Notes: generated by a model from the sequence alone, not told the origin. Counted from the stretch's first letter, positions 33,664 through 41,986 are shown. The stretch: 49,934 nucleotides of DNA from Terriglobia bacterium (GCA_020073365.1 JAIQFL010000030.1:1-49934), one strand, 5' to 3'. Program-made: numbers and translations.

Positions 33664-35652
33664 GTGCCGGCGGCCGAGTCTTCCCCGAAACTGCCCATCC
33701 GCTTCGGGATTTTCGAAGTCGATCTCGAGGCGCGCGAATTGCGCAAGCACGGCATCAAAGTGAAGCTCCAGCAACAGCCATTTGAGGTTCTGTTGCTCTT
33801 GCTGCAGAGCCCCGGTCAGGTCGTGACCCGGGATACCTTGCAGAAGCGGATCTGGTCGACCGATACCTTTGTAGATTTCGATCGCGGACTAAACAAGGCG
33901 ATCAATCGAATTCGCGAGGCCTTGGGCGATTTGGCCGGCACGCCCCGCTTCGTTGAGACGATGCCCAGACTGGGTTACCGATTCATCGCGCCGATTGGTG
34001 TGAGCCACCATCAGCCCAGCCCCACCCAACGGCTGGTCCGATCCTCGCTCCTGCCCCCGGCGAATACTACTTTTATGCCGAACCACTTTGCGCTTTCGCC
34101 CGACGGTACGCGGCTGGCGTTCGTTGCTGCCGATCCCGATGGGGGCCAGGGCCTGTGGGTGCGCGATCTCTCCGCCGCCGGCGCGCAGCGGCTGAATGGC
34201 GCAGATGGCGCAAGGCTGCCATTCTGGTCTCCCGACAACCGCCGTATCGGCTTCTTCGCGGGAGGAAAGCTCAACACTATCGAGATTGCCGGAGGCGCCA
34301 TGCGCATTCTATGCGACGCTCCGTTCGGTAGGGGCGGCGCCTGGCACCCAAGCGACGTGATCGTGTTTGTTGCGGGCGGCGCAGTGGGGCCGCTTTCTGC
34401 CGTCGGAGCTTCCGGAGGCACTCCCGTACCGGTCACGCCCATGCCCGGTCCCCAAAGCAGCCAGCTTCATTGCTGGCCGGTCTTTCTGCCTGGCGCCGAT
34501 CGATTCCTCTATTTCGTCAACAGGACCAGCCCGGAGGATCTGCTGTGCAATGGAATCCACACCGGCGCACTCGGTTCGAACGAGTCCCGGCTCATTTCGT
34601 CCGAAATTGATGGCAACGTGGGATTCGCCTGCGGCCATCTCTTGTTTGTGAATGGCGGCGCTCTGAAGGCCCAGCCGTTCGATCCGGACCGCCTTCAGCT
34701 CACAGGCCAACCGGTCGCTATCGCGCCGCACGAACTGGAAATCTGGGAAAAGGCGTGGTTCCACTCCGGATTCTCCGTTTCGGAATCGGGAATCCTGGTT
34801 TTTCAATCGTTCCATGATTTTGCTCCGGAGCTGGTTTGGACCGACCCGTCGGGTCACGAGCAGGGACGAATCCGGCAGCGTGGGTTCCGGTCGCCGACCA
34901 TCTCTCCCGATGGCCGATTTGTCGTGGTCTGCTCCGACGAACTCCACGACGGCAGGTGGCGCATCTGCATTCATGACTTGGAACGTGGGGTCACCACCCG
35001 TCTGACGGATGGAGGGGACGACTGGCATCCCTCGTGGTCCCCCGACGGCAAGAGAATTCTATATGACTCCACCGAAGGCCATACGTCGTGCACCTACGAG
35101 ACTGCGGCCGATGGCTCCGTCCGTCCTCAATTGTTGCTGGAGCGCGGCAGCGTCATCGCTCACCAGTCTGCGGACGGCGCCATAGCTTTTATGCGGCTTG
35201 ACCATGGACGGCCTATGCTGTCCGTGTATACGCCTCAGGATGGCCGGACGATTTCGATGGGACCAGGCGCCGAGCCGCAATTTTCCCCCGGCGGCAAGTG
35301 GCTTGCCTTCGCGGAACCGGGGGGATCCGGAATTGTGGTCCGGCCGTTCCCCGGCCCCGGCCCCCGGATTCAAATCTCCAACGGGCCTGCGGCACAGGCT
35401 CGATGGAGCCGGGACGGCACGCAGCTTTTTTATATCGCCCCTGACAAGAAGTTGATGGCTGTCCACTTCAACGCGGAAACCGGGCGCGTGGGCGCCCCGC
35501 GCCCGTTGTTCCAAACCCGCATCATCGGCACGTCGCTCTCAGGTTTCCAGTATGACGTCGCACCCGACGGCCGCTTCTTGATTAATTCGCTGCCATCCGA
35601 CGCGTCTCCGCTGACGCTGCTCACCGGCTGGACTGCTGCTTTGAAGCGGTAG
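33664..35652 (+). CDS. CadC-like winged-helix regulator fused to a PD40 propeller
   Basis: The 662-aa product starts with an OmpR/CadC-type winged-helix domain (about 10-105; IRFGIFEVDLEARELRKHGI, LQQQPFEVLLLLLQSPGQVV, GLNKAINRIREALGD, RLGYRFIAPIG) and continues into a TolB-type propeller (about 135-650) with blades such as LSPDGTRLAFV, WSPDNRRIGFFAGG, ISPDGRFVVVCSD, WSPDGKRILYDS and FSPGGKWLAFAE. No transmembrane helix separates the two, unlike CadC. It probably binds DNA and senses a ligand or partner with the propeller. GTG 33664 is my start; the frame is open far upstream but overlaps the ankyrin gene. A TTGTTC-17-TATGCT promoter candidate (33625-33653) would give a very short leader. Confidence 0.85.
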   Translation: MPAAESSPKLPIRFGIFEVDLEARELRKHGIKVKLQQQPFEVLLLLLQSPGQVVTRDTLQKRIWSTDTFVDFDRGLNKAINRIREALGDLAGTPRFVETMPRLGYRFIAPIGVSHHQPSPTQRLVRSSLLPPANTTFMPNHFALSPDGTRLAFVAADPDGGQGLWVRDLSAAGAQRLNGADGARLPFWSPDNRRIGFFAGGKLNTIEIAGGAMRILCDAPFGRGGAWHPSDVIVFVAGGAVGPLSAVGASGGTPVPVTPMPGPQSSQLHCWPVFLPGADRFLYFVNRTSPEDLLCNGIHTGALGSNESRLISSEIDGNVGFACGHLLFVNGGALKAQPFDPDRLQLTGQPVAIAPHELEIWEKAWFHSGFSVSESGILVFQSFHDFAPELVWTDPSGHEQGRIRQRGFRSPTISPDGRFVVVCSDELHDGRWRICIHDLERGVTTRLTDGGDDWHPSWSPDGKRILYDSTEGHTSCTYETAADGSVRPQLLLERGSVIAHQSADGAIAFMRLDHGRPMLSVYTPQDGRTISMGPGAEPQFSPGGKWLAFAEPGGSGIVVRPFPGPGPRIQISNGPAAQARWSRDGTQLFYIAPDKKLMAVHFNAETGRVGAPRPLFQTRIIGTSLSGFQYDVAPDGRFLINSLPSDASPLTLLTGWTAALKR

Positions 35653-36083
35653 CCGGCGCGCCAGCAGTATCACCGATGGTCCAAACTGTCGCCCCGGTTT
35701 TCGGAATCGCGCTCAGCTCTTCAGACGCCGGTCACCTGGCCGGATAAACACCCGTTTTTGACATGTGCCAGGTCAACCGATAGTCCTCCCTGACGCCGTA
35801 GTGTAGACCGAAATGTTTCAGCTCCTGATAAGCTCCGGCCATCTCCGGCCATCCGGAAGGTGACCCCGAACGGCGTGCAGACAGAACGTGCGCGCGAGAC
35901 CCGAACCGCTTTCGGCAATGGAATCGACGTCCGGCCCGAGGCAAGAATTCCGGCGAGGGCGCTCCCCGGAGGAGACCCGGCAGACCAAGTGTCCGCGCGG
36001 GGTCCGCCCCACGGTTTAACGTCAGCGGCATTGGGCTGGTGGGCCTGTCTGGGCCAGTAACGCCACGCGCGCGGGGTGTCCAA
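35653..36083. other. 431-base gap, possible decayed gene
   Basis: No intact gene is evident. On the minus strand two overlapping frames (up to 120 codons) lack ribosome binding sites. One ends in a protein-like segment (GAYQELKHFGLHYGVREDYR) that I cannot place. This might be a decayed coding remnant. The plus-strand gene to the left and the minus-strand gene to the right converge on this gap. Confidence 0.3.
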
Positions 36084-36665
36084 TTATTTCGGAGAACCGA
36101 TTTGTGAGTCCGGCAGTGGACAGAATGCGCCTTCCGAGAAACCCTCCGCTAACACTCCGAAGGCCCGGTTAAATCGCGCACGATAGTTCTCCCAAGCGAT
36201 GGCGGTGGCCAGTTCCACCAATTGCGGTTCACTGAATTCGCCACGCAGGGCGGCGAACAGTTCATCGTCCACCGATGCGGGCGTTCTGGTCATGGCGACG
36301 GCCAGCCGCAAGACGAGTTTCTCGGCATGGCTGAACGCCTGGCTCTCTTCGAAGCGCGTCAGATCGTGCAACTGTGCCTCGGCGATCCCGGCCTTTCTGC
36401 CCACGGCAGAATGAAGGTCGATTCAGAAGGGGCAGCCGGCCAACATGGCCACCTTCAATTGCGCCAGTTCCTTGAGTGTGACCGGAATCAATTTTGCAGG
36501 GGCGCAAACAGCATCCATCCAGGTGGAGGCCAACAGGCCCGCCGTATCGTACGCCGCCAGGGTCTTGGATTTGGGAACCAGCCCGACGCGCTTTTTCAGC
36601 GCCCGGTAGACCAGTCTTGCGATCCATCCCGCTTCGGCCATCGTGATGCCCTTTATGCGGTCCAT
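36084..36665 (-). CDS. Carboxymuconolactone decarboxylase/AhpD-like protein, candidate selenoprotein (in-frame TGA)
   Basis: Read through one TGA, this is a full-length 193-aa CMD/AhpD-family protein. It starts MDRIKGITMAEAGWIARLVY (ATG 36665), reaches LKVAMLAGCPF at residue 80, then TGA (36425-36423), then continues in the same frame as IDLHSAVGRKAGIAEAQLHD, EKLVLRLAVAMTRTP, LVELATAIAWENYRARFNRA and EGFSEGAFCPLP. Relatives read GCPFCID at this point, so the TGA stands exactly where the second redox Cys belongs, giving Cys78-Pro-Phe-Sec81. No other disruption is present, and both halves keep every family landmark. A SECIS-like hairpin follows at the right distance. AhpD-like selenoproteins with such motifs are known. 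The alternative is a single nonsense mutation (TGC to TGA). The gene is divergent from a MerB-like gene. Confidence 0.75.
36395..36425 (-). promoter_or_regulatory. SECIS-like element after the in-frame TGA
   Basis: Counting on the minus strand, TGA (36425-36423) is followed by an 11-nt spacer and then a perfect hairpin, TTCTGCC-GTG-GGCAGAA (36411-36395): 7 bp with a 3-nt loop beginning with G. An outer CCTT/AAGG pairing can lengthen the stem with a bulge. Eleven nt plus a 17-nt mini-hairpin, with a loop G 18 nt past the UGA, is the geometry I recall for the E. coli fdhF SECIS. Confidence 0.65.
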
Positions 36666-36773
36666 GTCTTTAGGATGCTTGAAGCGTGCCAACGGATCCG
36701 AAGGAACTCGGATTCGCGCGATGCTGCAGTATGCCAATTTACGGTTTCGGCGACATCGAGCGAAAATTGAAGC

Positions 36774-37466
36774 ATGCCCGACGAACCCACATTGTCCCGA
36801 GTGCACTATGAATTAATCCGTGGTCTGGTCGAGCGGTCCGCCTGCCCGGCGAACTCCGAGTTGGCCGATCGACTGGGCGTGTCCACGGGCCGGGTTGAAG
36901 AACTCCTTGGCTGCCTCTCCGACATTCACGGAGTCGTGCTGCACCCTCATATTTGCGAACCGTGGATCGTCCATCCTTTCTCCGTGACACCGGCGATCAA
37001 CTGGATTGAGGGCCGCCGGGGAGGCTGGTGGGCTCCGTGCGTCTGGTGTGCCCTGGGGGTGGCAGTGGTGGTTGGAGGCGAGGTGCGAATCCATACCCGG
37101 CTTGGCGGTGAGGCTGAACCGCTGACCATCCCGGTCATTGACGGCGAACCACCCGGATTCGACGAACTTTGGGTACACTTTGCGATTCCTCCGGCCAGAG
37201 CCTGGGAGAACGTGCACCAGCACTGCTCGATGGTGCTTCCGTTCCGCTCGCCGGAAGGGATTCACGAGTGGTGTAATCGGCATCGGCTCCCGCGCGGAGA
37301 GGGGCTCCCGTTGCGTCAAGTTGCGCGCCTGGCTCGACTCTGGTACGGATCCCACGGCGACCCTACCTGGCACAAATGGACCGTCGCCGAAGCGCAAAAC
37401 ATTTTCCGCCAAACAGGACTGCACTCGCAGTTCTGGGATCTCGGGCCGGGAATCGGCAGATTCTAA
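36774..37466 (+). CDS. Organomercurial lyase (MerB)-like protein
   Basis: A 230-aa cytoplasmic protein of the MerB family. Residues about 5-60 form the N-terminal winged/HTH-like domain (HYELIRGLVE, LADRLGVSTGRVEELLGCL). The core has Cys92 in VWCALG, equivalent to the catalytic Cys96 of MerB, and Cys151 in HQHCSMVLPFRS, equivalent to Cys159. The third catalytic residue, Asp99 of MerB, is Gly95 here (WCALG instead of WCALD). That change makes true C-Hg protonolysis doubtful, although two thiols remain for metal binding. Homologues without the full triad are found outside mer operons. No merA, merT or merR is near. It is divergent from the AhpD-like TGA gene with a 108-base shared promoter region. 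Confidence 0.75.
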   Translation: MPDEPTLSRVHYELIRGLVERSACPANSELADRLGVSTGRVEELLGCLSDIHGVVLHPHICEPWIVHPFSVTPAINWIEGRRGGWWAPCVWCALGVAVVVGGEVRIHTRLGGEAEPLTIPVIDGEPPGFDELWVHFAIPPARAWENVHQHCSMVLPFRSPEGIHEWCNRHRLPRGEGLPLRQVARLARLWYGSHGDPTWHKWTVAEAQNIFRQTGLHSQFWDLGPGIGRF

Positions 37467-37498
37467 CTAATCCGGATCCTTAGTCTTAGACGCCGCCC

Positions 37499-37563
37499 GT
37501 GAAAGAATCGCCCGCAAGCGGGCGAGGCAGGTGGAAGCACCTTGGCGGAACCGCCTGCCCACC
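37499..37563 (+). repeat. Dispersed intergenic repeat, copy 2
   Basis: Shares GTGAAAGAATCGCCCGC and GGAACCGCCTGCC with 16237-16279. Between them this copy carries an extra segment with a small hairpin, GCCCGCAAGCGGGC. It lies in the leader region just upstream of the transketolase gene. Confidence 0.5.
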
Positions 37564-37609
37564 TTTGCCGAAGGCCTGCTCCGCGAATGCGATAGAATAT
37601 AGGGTCCAA

Positions 37610-38425
37610 ATGGCTAAATCCCTAGAAGAATTGCAGGCCATCGCCAAACGCATCCGCCGCGAAATCATCGTGATGACCGGCGCGGCCAAGTCGGGCCACC
37701 CGGGCGGCTCGCTCTCGGCGGTCGAAATCGTGGTGGAGCTCTACTTCAACCGCATGCGCATCGACCCGCGGAACCCCAAGTGGCCCGATCGCGACCGCTT
37801 CATCCTCTCCAAAGGCCACGCCTGCCCGGTGCTCTACGCGGCTATGGCGGAGGCGGGGTACACGCCGCTCGACCAGTTGAATACCCTGCGCAAGCTCGGT
37901 TCCATTTACCAGGGGCATCCCGACATGCGGTTCATTCCCAGCCTGGAAGCCTCCACCGGATCGCTGGGCGAAGGGCTGTCGCTGGCCATCGGGATGGGGC
38001 TCGCGGCGCGGCTCGATGGACGCGGGTACCGCACCTACGTCATGCTCGGCGATGGCGAAAGCCAGGAAGGGCAAGTTTGGGAAGCTGCCATGTCCGCCGC
38101 GTTCCACAAGATCGATAACGTAGTCGCAATCGTGGACTACAACGGAATCCAGCTCGATGGCTTCGTGAAGGACATCATGGACGTCGCGCCGCTGGCGGAT
38201 AAGTGGCGGGCCTTCGGCTGGCACACCCTGGAAATCAACGGCCACGATATCCCAGCCATCCAGCAAGCCCTCCAGCAGGCTGAAGCCACCAAGGGGAAAC
38301 CTACCTGCATCGTGGCCCACACGGTGAAGGGCAAGGGCGTCTCGTTCATGGAGAACAACCCCAAGTTTCACGGCACGGCCCCCACCCCCGACGAAGTCAA
38401 ACTGGCGCTACAGGAGCTCCAATAG
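37610..38425 (+). CDS. Transketolase, N-terminal (ThDP-binding) subunit
   Basis: The 271-aa protein is the first half of a split transketolase of the pentose phosphate pathway or a related ThDP enzyme. It carries GAAKSGHPGGSLSAVEI at the start, FILSKGHACPVLYAAM, the ThDP/metal motif GDGESQEG with its partner Asn in VDYNGIQLDG (about 140-180) and HTVKGKGVSFMEN. ATG 37610 was chosen because it begins at the family start; the frame is open to 37499, but that part contains the intergenic repeat. Two bases separate its stop from the C-terminal subunit gene, so the two subunits are made together and should form a heterotetramer. Confidence 0.93.
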   Translation: MAKSLEELQAIAKRIRREIIVMTGAAKSGHPGGSLSAVEIVVELYFNRMRIDPRNPKWPDRDRFILSKGHACPVLYAAMAEAGYTPLDQLNTLRKLGSIYQGHPDMRFIPSLEASTGSLGEGLSLAIGMGLAARLDGRGYRTYVMLGDGESQEGQVWEAAMSAAFHKIDNVVAIVDYNGIQLDGFVKDIMDVAPLADKWRAFGWHTLEINGHDIPAIQQALQQAEATKGKPTCIVAHTVKGKGVSFMENNPKFHGTAPTPDEVKLALQELQ

Positions 38426-38427
38426 AC

Positions 38428-39393
38428 ATGCCCGCAAAAACCAAATTCGAAGTGAAACTGGGACCCGCCACCCGTGAAGCCTTCGGCCGCGCGCTGGTGG
38501 AACTCGGGCGCGAAAACAAGGACATCGTGGTGTGCGACGCGGACCTTTCCAAGTCCACCATGACCACGTATTTCGCGAAGGAGTTTCCCGACCGGTTCAT
38601 CTCCTGCGGCATCGCCGAGGCGAACATGACGGCGATCGGCGCGGGGCTGGCTTTGGCGGGCAAGATCCCGTTCGTCTCCAGCTTCTCGGCCTTCGCCATC
38701 AACAAGGGCTTCGAACAGCTTCGCTGCTCGGTGGCGTATCCCAAAGTCAACCTGAAAGTGGTGGGGACGCATAGCGGCATCTCGATCGGCGAAGACGGGC
38801 CCTCGCAGATGAGCGTGGAAGAGATCGGACTGGCCTGCTCACTGGCCGGCTTCGTGGTGATCGCGCCGGCGGATGAGGCGTCCACCAAGGCGCTGGTCCG
38901 CGCCGCCGCGGCCTACGTGGGCCCGGTCTTCATTCGCACCGGGCGGCCCAAGTGCCCCATCGTCTACAACGGCGACCAGAAGTTCGAGATCGGAAAGGCC
39001 ATCGAGCTGGTAGCAGGGTCCGGCGTCACCATCATCGCCAGCGGTCTTTTGGTGGCCCAGGCGATCCTGGCATCGGAGACGTTGGAAGCGGAAGGCATTT
39101 CGGCGCGCGTGATCGACATGCACACCGCCAAGCCCATCGATCGCGAGGCCATCCAGCGTGCCGCCGTCGAGACCGGTGCCATCGTGGTGGCCGAGGAACA
39201 CCTGGTGGATGGCGGGCTCGGCGTGCGCGTGGCGCAGGTGGTAGCCGAAACCCATCCATGCCCCATGGAGTTCGTGGGCATCCACGATACCTATGCCGAA
39301 TCGGGTCAGCCCGACGAGCTGATGGACAAATACGGGCTCATGGCCCGCGACGTGGCGGCAGCCGCCCGCAAGGTGGTCGCGCGCAAGCGCTAG
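38428..39393 (+). CDS. Transketolase, C-terminal subunit
   Basis: A 321-aa protein forming the second half of the split transketolase. It contains the pyrimidine-binding domain (about 10-170; DIVVCDADLSKSTMTTYFAK, CGIAEANMTAIGAGLALAGK with the catalytic Glu of the GIAEANM motif) and the C-terminal transketolase domain (about 190-315; VTIIASGLLVAQAILASETL, ISARVIDMHTAKPIDREAI, EEHLVDGGLG). The length is standard. It follows the N-terminal subunit by two bases, and the histidine kinase gene begins eight bases after its stop, so all three are probably on one transcript. Confidence 0.93.
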   Translation: MPAKTKFEVKLGPATREAFGRALVELGRENKDIVVCDADLSKSTMTTYFAKEFPDRFISCGIAEANMTAIGAGLALAGKIPFVSSFSAFAINKGFEQLRCSVAYPKVNLKVVGTHSGISIGEDGPSQMSVEEIGLACSLAGFVVIAPADEASTKALVRAAAAYVGPVFIRTGRPKCPIVYNGDQKFEIGKAIELVAGSGVTIIASGLLVAQAILASETLEAEGISARVIDMHTAKPIDREAIQRAAVETGAIVVAEEHLVDGGLGVRVAQVVAETHPCPMEFVGIHDTYAESGQPDELMDKYGLMARDVAAAARKVVARKR

Positions 39394-39401
39394 CCAGGCT
39401 C

Positions 39402-40397
39402 ATGTCAGACGCCGGCCTGTCCGAAGCATTTCTGTCGCAGAGCCCGGCCTGTTACTGGATTGTAGATACGGACCAGGCGTTCCGGCATATTTATGGCGAC
39501 ACCTCCTCGCTGCTCGGCAAGTCGGCTGCGGAGTTGGCGGGCCGCCCGGTCGCCGAGGCCCTGGAACCTGAGTTAGCCAAGGCCTGGAGAGACCGTTTCG
39601 CGCGGGCCTTCGGAGGAGAGACCCTTACCTTGCGCGAGCGGCGCGGCAATGTCATCTGGAATATTTCCGTCTTTCCGATCCGGCTGGAAGGTGAGACGCG
39701 CTTTGCCGGCGTGGCCGGGCGCGAGACCACTTCCTGGAGCAAGGCCGAGCAGGAACTGCGCCACACGGTATTGGGGGCCCTGAAGGCTCAGGAGTTCGAG
39801 CGCAACATGGTTTCCAGGTTCCTGCACGACTCGGTGGGCCAAAACCTCACCGCGCTGGGCCTGCAGCTCGACCTCATTCGCATGGACCTGGAGAGCGTCT
39901 CCCCGGAAACCTGCGGCCGGATCGCCGAGATCCAGAAGCTTCTGGAAGAGATGATGGAGGAAGTGCGGGAGTACAGCTATGAACTGAACCCTTCCACCGT
40001 GGAGCGGGCCGGCCTGCGTTCCGCCCTCGATCGCCTGGCAGCGCGGATCCGCGAGCGTTTCACCGGGTCGCTGCGCCTGAATGTGGATCCCTCTCTGAAG
40101 CTGGATAAGAAGATTGCCGCGGCCCTGTACCAGATCGCCCAGGAGGCCGTGGAGAACGCCGTGCAACATTCCAGTTGCTCTGCAATTGAAATCGCGGTAA
40201 AGTCCTCACGTACTGGTACTTTTCTGGAAGTGCGGGATAACGGAAAGGGATTCGATCCCGCCGATCTTCTGGGGGGGGGCCGGGGACTTGGGTTGTTGAG
40301 CATGGAGCACTACGCCGCGCAAGCCGGATTGGACCTGGCCATCACCAGCACTCGAGAGACGGGAACCACCGTACGGGCAGCGGCCCTGGGAATCTGA
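39402..40397 (+). CDS. NarX/DegS-type sensor histidine kinase, soluble
   Basis: A 331-aa kinase with no transmembrane segment. An N-terminal PAS-like domain (about 10-115; CYWIVDTDQAFRHIYGDTS, NVIWNISVFPIRLEGETRFA) precedes a HisKA_3 dimerisation region with His142 (RFLHDSVGQNLTALGLQLDL) as phosphorylation site, then an HATPase domain with the N box LYQIAQEAVENAVQHS, the G1 box RDNGKGFDP and the G2 box GGGRGLGLLSM. It is the cognate kinase of the response regulator 10 bases downstream. The start ATG is 8 bases after the transketolase stop. A longer frame from 38952 overlaps the transketolase gene and is rejected. The signal is likely cytoplasmic. Confidence 0.92.
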   Translation: MSDAGLSEAFLSQSPACYWIVDTDQAFRHIYGDTSSLLGKSAAELAGRPVAEALEPELAKAWRDRFARAFGGETLTLRERRGNVIWNISVFPIRLEGETRFAGVAGRETTSWSKAEQELRHTVLGALKAQEFERNMVSRFLHDSVGQNLTALGLQLDLIRMDLESVSPETCGRIAEIQKLLEEMMEEVREYSYELNPSTVERAGLRSALDRLAARIRERFTGSLRLNVDPSLKLDKKIAAALYQIAQEAVENAVQHSSCSAIEIAVKSSRTGTFLEVRDNGKGFDPADLLGGGRGLGLLSMEHYAAQAGLDLAITSTRETGTTVRAAALGI

Positions 40398-40407
40398 GGA
40401 TCAACGA

Positions 40408-41085
40408 ATGCCGTTCGACATTGTTCTTGTCGATGATCATAAGCTGGTGCGAGACGGAGTCAAGACGATTCTGGAGCGCGGCGCGGAGTTTCGCGTGGTG
40501 GGCGAAGCGGACAACGGCTCCGACGCCGTAGCTCTGTGCAAGAAGACCGGCCCCGATATCGTCCTCATGGATATAGGACTGCCCGGCATGAATGGCGTGG
40601 AGGCCACTACCGAACTGTTGCGTCACTGCCCTGGTATCAAAGTGGTGATCCTCTCGATGTACGATGACGAGAATTCGGTAGTCACCGCGATACGCTCCGG
40701 GGCGCGCGCCTTCGTGCTCAAGAAAGCGTCGTCCAGCGAACTGCTGGACGCCCTGCGCACGGTGGCGCGCGGCGGCTCCTATTTGAGCTCGCAGGTATCG
40801 GACCGTCTCTTGTCCCGCATCCAGCGCGGCGATCTGGAGACGCACAACCGCAGCCCGCTCGAATCGCTTTCGCCCCGCGAGCTACAGGTGCTGCGGCTGG
40901 TGGCCGAAGGCAAGACCAGCAAGGACATCGCGGTCATGCTCGACCTGGGCCTGCAGACCGTGCGGAGTTATCGCAAGACCATGATGAAGAAGCTCGGGGT
41001 GAACAACGTGGCCGGCCTGACGCAACTGGCGCTGGCTGCCGGCATCACTCATTGGAACAAACCCGATGCAAACTCCGTGGGGTGA
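40408..41085 (+). CDS. NarL/FixJ-type response regulator
   Basis: A 225-aa two-domain regulator. The receiver (about 3-120) has the acidic pair Asp9/Asp10, the phospho-acceptor Asp55 (IVLMDIGLPGMNG), the conserved Ser/Thr in VVILSMYDDENS and Lys in AFVLKKASS. The C-terminal LuxR-type HTH (about 155-215) reads LSPRELQVLRLVAEGKTSKD, IAVMLDLGLQTVRSYRKTMM. It is the partner of the adjacent kinase. Its last 20 bases overlap the start of the amidohydrolase gene in another frame, a sign of tight co-translation. The natural targets are not evident, though the operon suggests control of carbon metabolism. Confidence 0.93.
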   Translation: MPFDIVLVDDHKLVRDGVKTILERGAEFRVVGEADNGSDAVALCKKTGPDIVLMDIGLPGMNGVEATTELLRHCPGIKVVILSMYDDENSVVTAIRSGARAFVLKKASSSELLDALRTVARGGSYLSSQVSDRLLSRIQRGDLETHNRSPLESLSPRELQVLRLVAEGKTSKDIAVMLDLGLQTVRSYRKTMMKKLGVNNVAGLTQLALAAGITHWNKPDANSVG

Positions 41086-41953
41086 TTTCACAGTTTCAGA
41101 CGCGCACACGCACCTCTTTTCGCGACGGTTCTTCGAATCGCTGGCCGCGCAATGCGTCAAGAGCGTCGAAGACGTGGCCGACACACTGGGCTGGCAATTA
41201 CCGCCGGAAGACCCGGCCGAACTGGCGCGCGCCTGGGACGCGGAGTTGGCCGGGTACGGCGTTTCCCGCGCGGCGCTGATCGCCAGCGTTCCCGGCGATG
41301 AGGCCTCGGTCGCCTCCGCCCTGGCGGCGTACCCGGGTCGATTCCTGGCATTTGCCATGGTCAACCCGCTGACGGAGAAGGCCGCGGTGCCCCCCGGTCT
41401 CCATGCCATATGCCTCTTCCCGGCCATGCACCGGTACTCGCTGCACGATCCGCGCGTGCAGCCGCTGCTCGAACAGGCGGCGGTGCAACACTGCGCGGTA
41501 TTCGTTCACTGCGGAGTGCTCACCGTGGGGGTCCGCGGGAAACTGGGGATTCCGTCGCCTTTCGACATGCGCTTTTCGAACCCGCTGGACCTGCACTCCA
41601 TTGCGCTGCGGTATCCACGGACGCGATTCATCATTCCGCACTTCGGCGCGGGGTACCTGCGCGAAGCGCTGATGCTGGCCGACCTCTGCCCCAACGTGCA
41701 TCTCGACACTTCCAGCAGCAATTCGTGGCTGCGCTACGAAGGGCTGGACCTGAAGACCGTTTTCCGCCGGGCCCTGGATGTGATGGGCGCGGAGCGGCTG
41801 CTCTTCGGCACGGATTCCTCGTTTTTTCCGCGGGGCTGGAACTATGACATTTTCGAAACGCAAACCTGTGCGCTTCTGGATTTGGGCATTAGCAGCTCCG
41901 ACGCTCGCCTGATTCTGGGCGAGAACCTGGAGCGAGTGTTTCCACAAACTTGA
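41066..41953 (+). CDS. Amidohydrolase-family (amidohydrolase_2) protein
   Basis: A 295-aa TIM-barrel metal-dependent hydrolase or decarboxylase of the ACMSD/amidohydrolase_2 type. Metal-binding motifs in order are DAHTHLF (12-18), HCGVLTVG near 154, a His in RFIIPHFGAGYLREA near 190 and Asp in LLFGTDSSFFPRGW near 255. The order H-x-H, H, H, D is complete, so it is probably active; the substrate is unknown. The ATG lies inside the end of the response regulator gene (20-base overlap). It ends 33 bases before the next gene on the same strand, which may be co-transcribed. Confidence 0.87.
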   Translation: MQTPWGDFTVSDAHTHLFSRRFFESLAAQCVKSVEDVADTLGWQLPPEDPAELARAWDAELAGYGVSRAALIASVPGDEASVASALAAYPGRFLAFAMVNPLTEKAAVPPGLHAICLFPAMHRYSLHDPRVQPLLEQAAVQHCAVFVHCGVLTVGVRGKLGIPSPFDMRFSNPLDLHSIALRYPRTRFIIPHFGAGYLREALMLADLCPNVHLDTSSSNSWLRYEGLDLKTVFRRALDVMGAERLLFGTDSSFFPRGWNYDIFETQTCALLDLGISSSDARLILGENLERVFPQT

Positions 41954-41986
41954 GAGTCGAAGCCGCTGGGAAGCACTAGTTTTGTC

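Noticed and set aside
36423..36665. Treating the AhpD-like gene as two separate genes or as a simple pseudogene
   Set aside because: Both parts are in one frame, join exactly at a catalytic Cys codon and show no other decay. The downstream part alone would lack the first redox Cys. Read-through with Sec explains the data better, though a nonsense mutation is not excluded.
38952..39401. Upstream extension of the histidine kinase frame
   Set aside because: It overlaps the transketolase C-terminal subunit in another frame and reads low-complexity Arg/Gly-rich sequence. The PAS-like domain starts after ATG 39402.
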